Source: Zea mays (taxonomy: Eukaryota > Streptophyta > Magnoliopsida > Poales > Poaceae). From it: 64,000 nucleotides of DNA. Below the pieces are notes generated by a model that was not told where the DNA came from, did no database searches, and saw only the letters and a program-made list of their open reading frames with translations. Shown one piece after another: positions 22,783-32,506 of this stretch. The stretch spans positions 9,810,434-9,874,433 of the forward strand of contig NC_050099.1 of assembly GCF_902167145.1 (NCBI RefSeq). The letters are read 5' to 3'. The position numbers were made by a program, and so were the translations under genes. The first letter of the stretch is position 1; every line of letters starts with the position of its first letter.

Positions 22783-24297
22783 TCAGTAAATGTGCTTCGA
22801 CTCTGGCACAGTGCTATTGACTGTGCGAGCTTCGGATTCTTCTCTGAAGTCCCTCTGGGGGTGAGAGTGCTGGCTCCCTTCTGGCTGCGAAGCTCGTTGT
22901 ATTGGTGGTGGTGGAAGTTGTTGCCAGGAAGCTTGGGGTTGGCTTGCCGAAGCAACAGAGGCTGCAGGGTGATTGCCTACATATTCTGGAATGTAAGGCG
23001 AATGGTACGAAGCAGTATGCATGACCTGCTTCGGCTGGTTCTGTTGTGCAGCAGCTTCTGCTAGCTCCTTTTGCTTCTAGATGGTAATGTGACACATCCT
23101 GGTGGTGTGGCCCTTACCTTCACCATAGAATAGGCAGTATATTTTTCTTGATTGATCCCCAAATCTTCCCCCGAAGCCCCTGGCGCCTCTGCCCCTTGGC
23201 GCTGGCGGCCGGAAGGAGCTTTGCTGTTGCCCCGAAGCTTGCGAGGAGCACTGTGGCCTTTGCTGTTGACTCCCTTTGTCGTCATTTTGAGTAGAATTGT
23301 GAATTGACCTGACGTGCCTTGGATAAAATCTTCCTCCGAAGCCCCTAGTCATTTCAGAGAACCTGAGAGCTTCCTCCCTTCTTTGGCGAAAATCATTGTC
23401 AGCTCGAATGTACTCGTCCATCTTCTGGAGCAGCTTCTCCAGATTTTGAGGAGGCTTCCTAGCAAAGTACTGAGCTGCAGGTCCTAGCCGAAGCCCCTTG
23501 ATCATGGCCTCAATGACGATTTCATTGGGCACAGTTGGTGCCTGTGCCCTCAGACGTAGGAACCTTCAGACATATGCCTGAAGGTATTCTTCGTGATCCT
23601 AGGTGCACTGGAATAAAGCTTGAGCAGTGACTGGCTTTGTCTGAAACCCTTGGAAGCTGGTTATCAGCATATCCTTCAACTTTTGCCATGAGGTGATTGT
23701 CCCTGGCCTAAGGGAAGAGTACCAAGTTTGTGCAACGCTCCTGACAGCCATGACGAAGGACTTTGCCATGACCGCCGTGTTGCCACCGTACGAAGATATA
23801 GTTGCCTCATAGCTCATCAAGAATTGTTTCGGGTCTGAATGACCATCATACATGGGGAGTTGAGGCGGCTTGTAAGACTGTGGCCAAGGAACAGCCTATA
23901 GTTCTGTTGACAAGGGAGAAGCATCATCAAAAGCAAAATTTTCGTGATGGAAATCTTCATACCAGCCATCCTCGTTGTAGAAACCCTCTTGATGAAGCTC
24001 TCTGCGCGGGGGCCTTTGATTCTGGTCATCTTGAGCGAGATGTCGAAGCTCTTCAGAGGCTTCATCTATCTGCTTTTGAAGATCAGCTAGACGAGCCATC
24101 TTCTCCTTCTTCCGTTGAACCTGTTGATGGAGCATCTCCATTTTTTGTATTTCTTGGTCCAAGTCGTCTTCCGGAGGCGTTGAACTGATGGCCTTCCTCT
24201 TCTGGCTTCGGGCCTCCCTAAGAGAGACGACATCCTGATTGGGGTCCAGCGGCTGCAGAGTGGCAGCCCCTGTCGTTGAAGCTTTTTTCGGCGGCAT
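22783..24297 (-). pseudogene. E gag pseudogene
   Basis: One frame from ATG 24295-24297 to TGA 22783-22785, 504 codons. It has four in-frame stops: TAG 23896, TAG 23599, TGA 23566 and TAG 23077 (low coordinates). Order of parts: basic N-terminus, Gln/Glu-rich coiled coil (about 40-90), capsid core with MYDGHSDP and WYSSLRPGTI, Gly/Arg-rich linker, one zinc knuckle, Gln/Pro-rich tail. The knuckle has five residues before the His (CX2CX5HX4C in F). In E its second Cys is Tyr. Three of the four stops are absent from F and all three are CAG to TAG. Confidence 0.75.
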
Positions 24298-24357
24298 GAC
24301 GAAGACGACGCTTGCCGAAGGTTTTCAAAACCCAAAAAGTGGAAGTGAGTTGACCGG

Positions 24358-24369
24358 AGGTGGGCGCCA
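24358..24369 (-). other. E primer binding site candidate
   Basis: Minus-strand TGGCGCCCACCT, one base inside the 5' LTR. F has the same motif at 31814-31825. TGGCGCC is a typical start for a tRNA-primed site, but the tRNA is not identified. It differs from the Met type used by B, C, D, G and H. Confidence 0.5.
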
Positions 24370-24370
24370 A

Positions 24371-25067
24371 TGTTGGGAGCTTGTTCTCAAATGCTATGAA
24401 TTAAGAACAAGACAACATAAAAGTGTTAAATGTCGAGTTCCTTCGTCCTTAGAAACAGTATATCCTTTCGGGTATAATGAATCTTGGACGAAGGTTACGA
24501 AGGAAAAGACCTTAGTTGGGTCTGTAAATGGTTAAACAGAGTAATTATATATATATAATGTGCGAGTAATAATACCAGAGTTATCATCGATATATTTCCA
24601 TTATTAAATTCATAAAAACGAATTACAAACATACCTTCAGATTGATGTAAAGTAAAGGTACAAGCGTTATGCGAAAAAGCGTATGCCAAGTCAGCGTGAA
24701 CAGTACGGGAGTACTGTTCACCTATTTATAGGCACGGGACGCAGCCCATGTAAAATTACATTGATGCCCTTTACATTTATCAATAACTACATTAATTCTT
24801 CGGGGTCCAATTTGGCTTTTCATCTTTAAGTCGGTTCCTCTTTTCTGTTATTGTGCCGAAGCCTTTCTGCACATAGCTTCGTGATCGTCTTATCCTTCGT
24901 CATGATCGTTTTTCATTCCAGTTACGCTTCGTCTTAACCATGCTCTTGTATATTCGCGACCTGACTCCGAAGGTGCCTGTTCCGAAGGTGTCTGTTCACA
25001 TATTACACTTGAAAAATATTATCAAGCTATACTTTTGAGGACCTTCGGGAGCCGAAGGCCCCCAACA
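24371..25067 (-). repeat. E 5' LTR
   Basis: 697 bases and about 99% identical to 17550-18244. The right target copy ATAAA is 25068-25072. This copy would drive the sense transcript leftwards into gag. Confidence 0.92.
24696..24730 (-). promoter_or_regulatory. E 5' LTR TATA box and start-site hairpin
   Basis: Perfect arms GTGAACAGTAC / GTACTGTTCAC with loop GGGA (24696-24721), directly downstream, on the minus strand, of TATAAATA (24723-24730). The RNA 5' end would fall in or near the hairpin. Confidence 0.6.
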
Positions 25068-26583
25068 ATAAACTTCCACTTCCTCAAAATGATAAAACAA
25101 CACGTCTAACATGCTCAAACCACAATCTTCAACATAAGAAAATAATGGAACATGAATAACTTTAAGCCACATTTCCCACAATGGAGTACAAGTATGAATA
25201 CATTTGACATGGATGTAATCAAGCATAGGACACATAAATCAATCAACGGTATAAACCACCACTATTTTACTTGCCTTCACCGGGGAGTCTGGACAAAGCC
25301 CTAAGTGCGATCCGGAAGTCCACCACCTATTTTTGACACACAACTTAGTGCACCAATTTCACATAACAATGCTCATAAACGACGCCGCACCTATGCACAA
25401 TTTCAAACCCTGCCGCGGTAACAACTCTCCCTACACCCACCAAACTACAGCGGCGCTGCTTAACAATTTCATATCTTTAAAATTATGACAGCAGTGGTAA
25501 CAAACAAAAACTCCAGAGGCATCTACATAAAATTCCCCACAAGTTTTGTATACAATTTATAATTAAATTCCAACATATAATTAGCCCAACACAGTCCACA
25601 AGATAAACCCTGCAATCTGTTTTTTTGGACAGCAACATACCTGGATTCAAACATGGATATCTTCTAAAATATAATTCCAAATCAAGCGCATAAGTACTCA
25701 TTGGAAAGGTATGACAAAGCTCTACATGATTCTTATACTGATTATCACTAATTACCCACGAAAAATCCCCAGAAACTGCTAATACTACTGCTGTTCGCCT
25801 ACCTGCAAAAATCTGTTTTTTTTGGACAGCAACATACCCGGATTCAAACAGTGATACCTTCTAAAATATAATTCTGAATCGAGCGCATAAGTACTCGTTG
25901 GAAAGGTATGACAAAGCTCTACATGATTCTCTCACTGATCCCCACTAATTGCCCAAGAAAAATTCCCAGAAATTACTAGAATTACTGATGTTCGCCCACC
26001 CATTAAATTTCTGGACAGCACCTCTACCAATTCGCATACGTAACATCTATTCAATGGAATTGCAGCACAAATAAACAAGAGATAATCACAAAATTCACCT
26101 TGAATTCTCCCCCTTTCCTTTCTCCCTTCTTCCCTCCACCAAAACCAATTGGGGACTTGCACCACGCGATGTACATCCAAGCGGCAAGAAATGGCACCTT
26201 GGAGAGGAGGAGATGGCCGGGGGGGCTAGGGTTAGGTGGTGTGGCTGCAATCACTTGGGAGGAGAGGGGGAGAGGGGGCAGCGGCCAAGCAAGGAAGAGG
26301 GGAGGGGGTGACTGCAACCAAAAGGGGATTAGGGCGGAGGGGCGGCTAGGGTTAACGGAAGGGATTAGTGGGCCGGATCGAGATCCACGGCCCAACTCGC
26401 TCTCGCGTCTGCTCCCGACCCCAGCGCATAAGTCTCACAAGAATTCTACTATTTTATTGGTGAATGCTTCCTAAAACTAAGAAATCCAAACCCCAGTACC
26501 ATAGCACCCAGAAGAGAAAACAAAGAAAAGAAAAAAAAGAACAAACTTCAATTTCTCCTTTTTTTTGAAAATTAGGTATCACA
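25068..26583 (-). repeat. C 5' LTR, outer fragment
   Basis: Continues the C LTR beyond E to the outer end at 26583, where plus-strand ...ATCACA meets target copy TATAG. At 25500-25990 a segment of about 170 bases is present twice (ATACCTGGATTCAAACA and ATACCCGGATTCAAACA). The stretch 26100-26420 is purine-rich with gene-like composition and could be the LTR leader. A minus-strand AG|GCAAGT motif lies at 25269-25276. No supported protein. Confidence 0.7.
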
Positions 26584-26865
26584 TATAGTGTTCTGAGTCT
26601 TAAGATAATTTGTGCAGCCGCCCCTGACGTTCTCGGGAATCTTCCGTGCAGTCCAGGAAAATAGAAAATCAAGTAAAATGAAATAGAAATTGATTTTTAA
26701 TGCAAACATAATTACTCGAACTTGTATAATTCCTAGAAAATTCATATGAAGTCCAAATTGATCCATTTTAGTTCCTATATTTTTGTAATAATATTGTTTA
26801 TAACTTAGTAACACTATTTTAGCATGAAAACTATGTTAAATTTGATCACTTAATTAATCTTGTAC
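26584..26865 (+). repeat. B 5' LTR fragment 3 (probable)
   Basis: AT-rich, no gene. It starts with the right target copy of C (TATAG) and ends with the left target copy of F (TGTAC, 26861-26865). Confidence 0.5.
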
Positions 26866-27560
26866 TGTTGGGTACTTGTTCTCAAATGCTATGAATCAAG
26901 AACAAGACAACATGAAAATGTTAAATGTCGAACTCATTCGCCCTTAGAAACGTTATACCCCTTCGGGTATAACGAATTTCGGACGAAGGTTACGGAAGAA
27001 AGGACCTTCGTTAAGTTGACAAATGATTATAACAGAGCAGCTAAATAAAATGTGGAAGTAATAATACCAGTATAATCATCGATGTATTTCCATTATTAAA
27101 TTTATAAAAATGAATTACAAATGTACCTTCAGATTGATGAAGAGTAAAGGTACAAAGGTGATGCGAAAAAGCGTATGCCAAGTCCGCGTGAACAGTACGA
27201 GAGTACTGTTCACCTATTTATAGACTCGGGTCGCAGCCCGTGTAAAATTACATAGATGCCCTTTATATTTATCAATAACTACAGTAATTCTTTGAGGTCC
27301 AATTTGGCTTTTCATCTTTAAGTCGGTTCTTCTTTTCTGTTGTTGTGCCGAAGCCTTTCTGCACATAGCTTCGTGATCGCCTTATCCTTCGTCTTGATCG
27401 TTTTTCATTCCAGTCAAGCTTCGTCTTAACCACGCTCTTGTATATTCGCAACCTGACTCCGAAGGTGCCTGTTCCGAAGGTGCCTGTTCACATATTACAC
27501 TTGGAAAATATTATCAAATTATGTTTCTTGAGGACCTTCGGGAGCCGAAGGCCCCCAACA
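26866..27560 (-). repeat. F 3' LTR
   Basis: Ends TGTTGGGTAC and GGCCCCCAACA on the plus strand. Hairpin at 27188-27213 with perfect 11-base arms. The polypurine tract ACGAGGGGCTAC on the minus strand follows at 27561-27572. Confidence 0.92.
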
Positions 27561-27715
27561 GTAGCCCCTCGTAATATCAATTTATTGTCAAGATAAATTC
27601 ATATTGCGACATGGACGAAGGCTTTAAGCCGAAGGTCCGAAAAAACACCTTCCTTTTGCTAGAATAGCAACAGTCATTGACAAACAGGGCCCTCCAGTTT
27701 TCGACATACTGGGTG

Positions 27716-27723
27716 TATAAATA
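27716..27723 (+). promoter_or_regulatory. TATA box of the antisense gene in F
   Basis: TATAAATA, 163 bases before the ATG at 27886, in the same setting as in E. Confidence 0.55.
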
Positions 27724-27885
27724 CAAGCTCACCGCGAGTTTATTTGGCACGCCCTTTTGCCACCTGCTTTTTCTCACCCAGCTATTAGCCTACGCATCCA
27801 GCTTTCAGCTTGCGCGCGTCAGCATTTGCTCGGTCTTAGATTTTTAAGCTTCGGTGTCAAGTCTGGTTTGCCAGCATTCGCGAAA

Positions 27886-29913
27886 ATGTCTGAAGAAAAG
27901 ATAGTTGCTGGTGCTTCGAAGCTGAGCCTTTCGGAGGAGATGCACCTGGGTTTTCTTGAGTCAACGTCGAAGACCAATACGGAAAAGATTGTCAAGGAAA
28001 CTTTGGAGGGTTTATCTGAAGATACTGGCGACAGTGATAGCTATGATGTGGATAGTGGTGGGGAGGACTCCGAAGATCGCACGTGGCGACCTAGTCACTC
28101 AAACTTCGGAAAATCAACTATAAAGCAGAGTCACCTTGAAAATATGAGGGGGAGATATTTCCGGGATATATCCATCGTGAGGGCAGATGACGGAGAAAAA
28201 ACTACGCCGACCCCCGAAGATAATGAGATCGTGATCTTCTGAAGCTTTTTAAAGGCTGGGTTACGATTCCCTCTAAGCAGGTTTGTGGTAGAAGTTCTGA
28301 AAATATATCAAATTTACCTTCATCAACTTACCCCCGAAGCAGTGATAAGATTGGGAATCTTCATCTGGGCCGTGAGGAGCCAAGGCCTGGAGCCAAGTGC
28401 AAAAAGCTTTTGCAATATACACGAGCTAGTATATGAGACAAAACCCTGGGGTAAGGAGCAATATCATAATAATTTTGGTTGCTATAGCTTCGGTGCCCGG
28501 TCTGGGTCAAGCTGTCCCGTGCCAACCTTTCGGAAGAGATGGCCCGGGGAATGGATGAAGGAATGGTTCTACGTGAAGAATGATTTGAAGGTTCGGGAAG
28601 ATATCAAAGACATCATCATGCGCCCTATCTGGCAGCGCTTCGGACTCCGGAAACCAAAGGTAGAAATGGATGAAGCAGCTGAAGAATGCCAGAGGGCCTT
28701 CGGCGTAGTGTGTTCTTTTATTGTGACCAGGGATTTAATGCAAGAGCACATTGCCTTCAGAGTGTGGCCACTTGTAGATGACTGGGAAATGCCGAAAGAG
28801 ACCGTTAAAGAAGCTGACGAGGGTGGATTAATCAGGCTGAAATATACATTCAAGTATGGAGATAAGTTTGTTGAACCAGATGATGATTGGCTGAAAAGCA
28901 TTGAGAATGTAAGTGATGAGTTGCTTGGGGCATATTCGAAGGCCGAAAACACTGCATTATCAGCGGCTTTCGGAGGCCGAAAAAAGAAGAGACTCAACCG
29001 AGTATTTGATGCAATTGGATTTGTCTATTTCGACTACTATTATCCAATGCGAGGTCAAAAGAGAAAAAATGCTTCTCCTGCAAAGGGCACTGCTTCGACT
29101 GCTCCCGGGGAGCCAGCGCTGAAGAGGAAGAAAGTAAACGTGTCCACACACCCTCCACCCTGTATTGAGCCGGCCACAGTGCCCGAGTTTATTGGAGAGG
29201 CCTCTTCGGCCACCGAAGCCAGAGAACCAACTGTAGCGCCAAAATCCGAAAAAATGGCCGAAGCACCAGCAATAAGAAAAGAGAAATCTGAAGAAAGAAA
29301 AACTCTAGATGTTATAAGTTCGTTGTCAAAAGTTGAGACAGCTAAGAGCCAGAAGGGGCCAGCAGCGACCCCGAAAAGAAAAAGGATGGTCAACGTGCTG
29401 GATGTTTTGGAGACAATTAAATCTTCAAGCACAACTCCAAAGAAAACTGTTGAAGTGTCTACTGAAGCCTTTGCTGCCAAAACTTCGAAGCAGCAGTTTG
29501 AAACTGAAGTTGGGCCTTCGGGATTCACCAAGATACAACCTTTGAAGGCAAGTTTAGAAACTGAAAAAGCAAAAATAGCAGAGCCGATTCTGACTGAGGA
29601 AATTGGCACTGCCACCCCCGAAGCATCTTCCAAAATACATGATTATATTGTGCGACATGCTTCGGGGAAGAAACTATCTGAAGAAGAGATTTTTGAAGCC
29701 AACCACTATGCCCGAGAACTGAAATATCCGAAGGGGGCCGTAGTGTTCAATGGGACAAACGAAGATGATTTCTTGTACTGTCTCCCAGAGAATAAAGAAT
29801 TATCCGTGTGCCGGGAGATGGCTAGAAGCATGGGGTTCCCGAAACTCGAAGCTGGCCTTTGCGCCATGACGAAAGAGGATCTTGCGGATAGCTTGGCGTA
29901 CAATAGTCTGAAG
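27886..29913 (+). pseudogene. Antisense gene of F, exon 1 only
   Basis: Homologous to exon 1 of the E gene throughout. TGA at 28240-28242 replaces an Arg codon (CGA in E). The frame then stays open through the position of the E nonsense codon, where F keeps Trp, so each copy is broken at a different place. The exon ends at 29913 before the donor GTACAAAAATTG. The intron is cut at about 29990 and the sequence jumps to what is 22505 in E. With exons 2 and 3 gone, only a truncated protein could be made. Confidence 0.7.
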
Positions 29914-30236
29914 GTACAAAAATTGTGAATTTTGAAGTTTATGAATTTTGAATTATTTTTTGCTCTTATGTTAACTTATTCATTCTTTTAGGAACGACTT
30001 TTCACTGTTTCGAACAATTTGCACTATGTCCGTTATAAAAAACTTTTGACAATACAACGGTCCTTCATGCCACCATGAATTCGTATGCTTCGGCAACTCA
30101 AGCCCATGGAGAAAGTGTTACAAGAAATTGAAAAACGATAAAAGACACTTAAACTTCCCATAATTGTTCCTTATTAACAAAAAAGTAATACTGAATGTAA
30201 AAATGCGAAAAAACTGTTGTTTTGGTAGGATATTTA

Positions 30237-31751
30237 TCAATAAATGTGCTTCGACTCTGGCACGGTGCTATTGACTGTGCGAGCTTCGGATTCTTCTCTG
30301 AAATCCCTCTAGGGGTGAGAGTGCTGGCTCCCTTCTGGCTACGAAGCTCGTTGTATTGGTGGTGGCGGTGGAAGCTGTTGCCAGGAAGCTTGGGGTTGGC
30401 TTGCCGAAGCAACAGAGGCTGCAGGGTGATTGCCTACGTATTCTGGAATGTAAGGCGAATGGTACGAAGCAGTATGCATGACCTGCTTCGGCTGATTCTG
30501 TTGTGCAGCATCTTCTGCTAACTCCTTTTGCTTCTGGATGGTAATGTGACACATCCTGGTGGTGTGGCCCTTACCTTCACCACATAATAGGCAGTATATT
30601 TTTCTTGGTTGATCCCCAAATCTTCCCCCGAAGCCCCTGGCGCCCCTGCCCCTTGGCGCTGGCGGTCGGAAGGAGCTTTGCTGTTGCCCCGAAGCTTGCG
30701 AGGAGCACTGTGGCCTTTGCTGTTGACTCGCTTTGTCGTCATTTTGAGTAGAATTGTGAATTGACCTGACGTGCCTTGGGTAAAATCTTCCTCCGAAGCC
30801 CCTAGTCATTTCAGAGAACCTGAGAGCTTCCTCCCTTCTTTGGCGAAAATCATTGTCAGCTCGAATGTACTCGTCCATCTTCTGGAGCAGCTTCTCCAGT
30901 GTTTGAGGAGGCTTCCTGGCAAAGTACTGAGCTGCAGGTCCTGACCGAAGCCCCTTGATCATGGCCTCAATGACAATTTCATTGGGCACTGTTGGTGCCT
31001 GCGCTCTCAGATGTAGGAACCTTCAGACATATGCCTGAAGGTATTCTTCGTGATCCTGGGTGCACTGGAATAAAGCTTGAGCAGTGACTGGCTTCGTCTA
31101 AAACCCTTGGAAGCTGGTTATCAGCATATCCTTCAACTTTTGCCATGAGGTGATTGTCCCTGGCCTAAGGGAAGAGTACCAAGTCTGTGCAACGCTCCTG
31201 ACAGCCATGACGAAGGACTTTGCCATGACCGTCGTGTTGCCACCGTACGAAGGTATGGTTGCCTCATAGCTCATCAAGAATTGTATTGGGTCTGAATGAC
31301 CATCATACATGGGGAGCTGAGGCGGCTTGTAAGACTGTGGCCAAGGAACAGCCTGCAGTTCTGTTGACAAGGGAGAAGCATCATCAAAAGCAAAATTTCC
31401 GTGATTGAAATCTGCATACCAGTCATCCTCGTTGTAGAAACCCTCTTGATGAAGCTCTCTGCGCGGGGGTCTTTGATTCTGGTCATCTTGAGCGAGATGT
31501 CGAAGCTCTTCAGAGGCTTCATCTATCTGCTGTTGAAGATCAGCTAGACGAGCCATCTTCTCCTTCTTCCGTTGAACCTGTTGATGGAGCATCTCCATTT
31601 TTTGTATTTCTTGGTCCAAGTCGTCTTCTGGAGGCGTTGGGCTGATGGCCTTTCTCTTCTGGCTTCGGGCCTCCCTAAGAGAGACGACATCCTGATTGGG
31701 GTCCAGCGACTGAAGAGTAGCAGCCCCAGTCGTTGAAGCTTTTTTCGGCGG
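30237..31751 (-). pseudogene. F gag pseudogene, start codon lost
   Basis: Frame of 505 codons collinear with E gag. One base is missing at 31751/31752, which removes the ATG; upstream sequence happens to remain open in frame through the primer site. In-frame stops: TAG 31098, TGA 31023, TAG 30339, TAG 30309 (low coordinates). The TGA is shared with E. The three TAG codons are private and each corresponds to CAG in E. The zinc knuckle (30550-30600) keeps both N-terminal Cys residues, in the pattern CX2CX5HX4C. Confidence 0.7.
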
Positions 31752-31826
31752 ATGACGAAGGTGACGCTTGCCGAAGGTTTTCAAAACCCAAAAAATGGAA
31801 GTGAGTTGACAGGAGGTGGGCGCCAA

Positions 31827-32506
31827 TGTTGGGTACTTGTTCTCAAATGCTATGAATCAAGAACAAGACAACATGAAAATGTTAAATGTCGAACTCCTTC
31901 GCCCTTAGAAACGTTATACCCCTTCGGGTATAACGAATTTCGGACGAAGGTTACGGAAGAAAGGACCTTCGTTAAGTTGACAAATGATTATAACAGAGCA
32001 GCTAAATAAAATGTGGAAGTAATAATACCAGTATAATCATCGATGTATTTCCATTATTAAATTTATAAAAATGAATTACAAATGTACCTTCAGATTGATG
32101 AAGAGTAAAGGTACAAAGGTGATACGAAAAAGCGTATGCCAAGTCCGCGTGAACAGTACGGGAGTACTGTTCACCTATTTATAGACTCGGGTCGCAGCCC
32201 GTGTAAAATTACATAGATGCCCTTTACATTTATCAATAACTACAGTAATTATTTGAGGTCCAATTTGGCTTTTCATATTTAAGTCGGTTCTTCTTTTCTG
32301 TTGTTGTGCCGAAGCCTTTCTGCACATAACTTCGTGATCGCCTTATCCTTCGTCTTGATCGTTTTTCATTCCAGTCAAGCTTCGTCTTAACCACACTCTT
32401 GTATATTCGCAACCTGACTCCGAAGGTGCCTGTTCACATATTACACTTGGAAAATATTATCAAATTATGTTTCTTGAGGACCTTCGGGAGCCGAAGGCCC
32501 CCAACA
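31827..32506 (-). repeat. F 5' LTR
   Basis: 680 bases, 15 shorter than its partner: one copy of a near-tandem CCGAAGGTGCCTGTT is lost near 32425. Hairpin at 32149-32174. Target copy TGTAC at 32507-32511. Confidence 0.92.

Larger units (their letters stand above)
17550..25067 (-). mobile_element. Element E: zeon/cinful-like non-autonomous LTR retrotransposon with antisense gene
   Basis: 7518 bases with LTRs of 695 and 697 bases and target duplication ATAAA on both sides, inserted in the 5' LTR of C. In its own (minus) orientation: 5' LTR, primer-site candidate, a decayed gag, a 64-base tandem repeat, a three-exon gene on the opposite strand, polypurine tract, 3' LTR. No protease, RT or integrase is found. 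By eye the two LTRs differ by about seven substitutions and one 2-base indel, about 1%, so the insertion is recent. Confidence 0.85.
5342..26583 (-). mobile_element. Element C: Ty3/gypsy retrotransposon, internally deleted, hosting D and E
   Basis: Target duplications TATAG at 5337-5341 and 26584-26588 bracket 21.2 kb. Removing D and E leaves about 5.6 kb: a full 5' LTR of about 2.37 kb at the right (26583 down to 8579), primer site, gag, protease, the first part of RT, then a truncated 3' LTR. On the plus strand the outer ends read TGTAACACCC and GGTATCACA, an imperfect inverted pair. RT core, RNase H and integrase are missing, so C cannot move by itself. A tRNA-Met type primer site and gag style point to the chromovirus/Tekay side of Ty3/gypsy. 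Confidence 0.75.
26866..32506 (-). mobile_element. Element F: zeon/cinful-like non-autonomous retrotransposon, internally deleted
   Basis: 5641 bases, target duplication TGTAC on both sides, LTRs of 695 and 680 bases. Same plan as E, but about 1.8 kb is missing: exons 2 and 3 of the antisense gene, the tandem repeat and the spacer. The LTRs differ by about eight substitutions plus a 15-base deletion between short direct repeats in the right copy, so the insertion is about as young as E. No pol. Confidence 0.85.
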
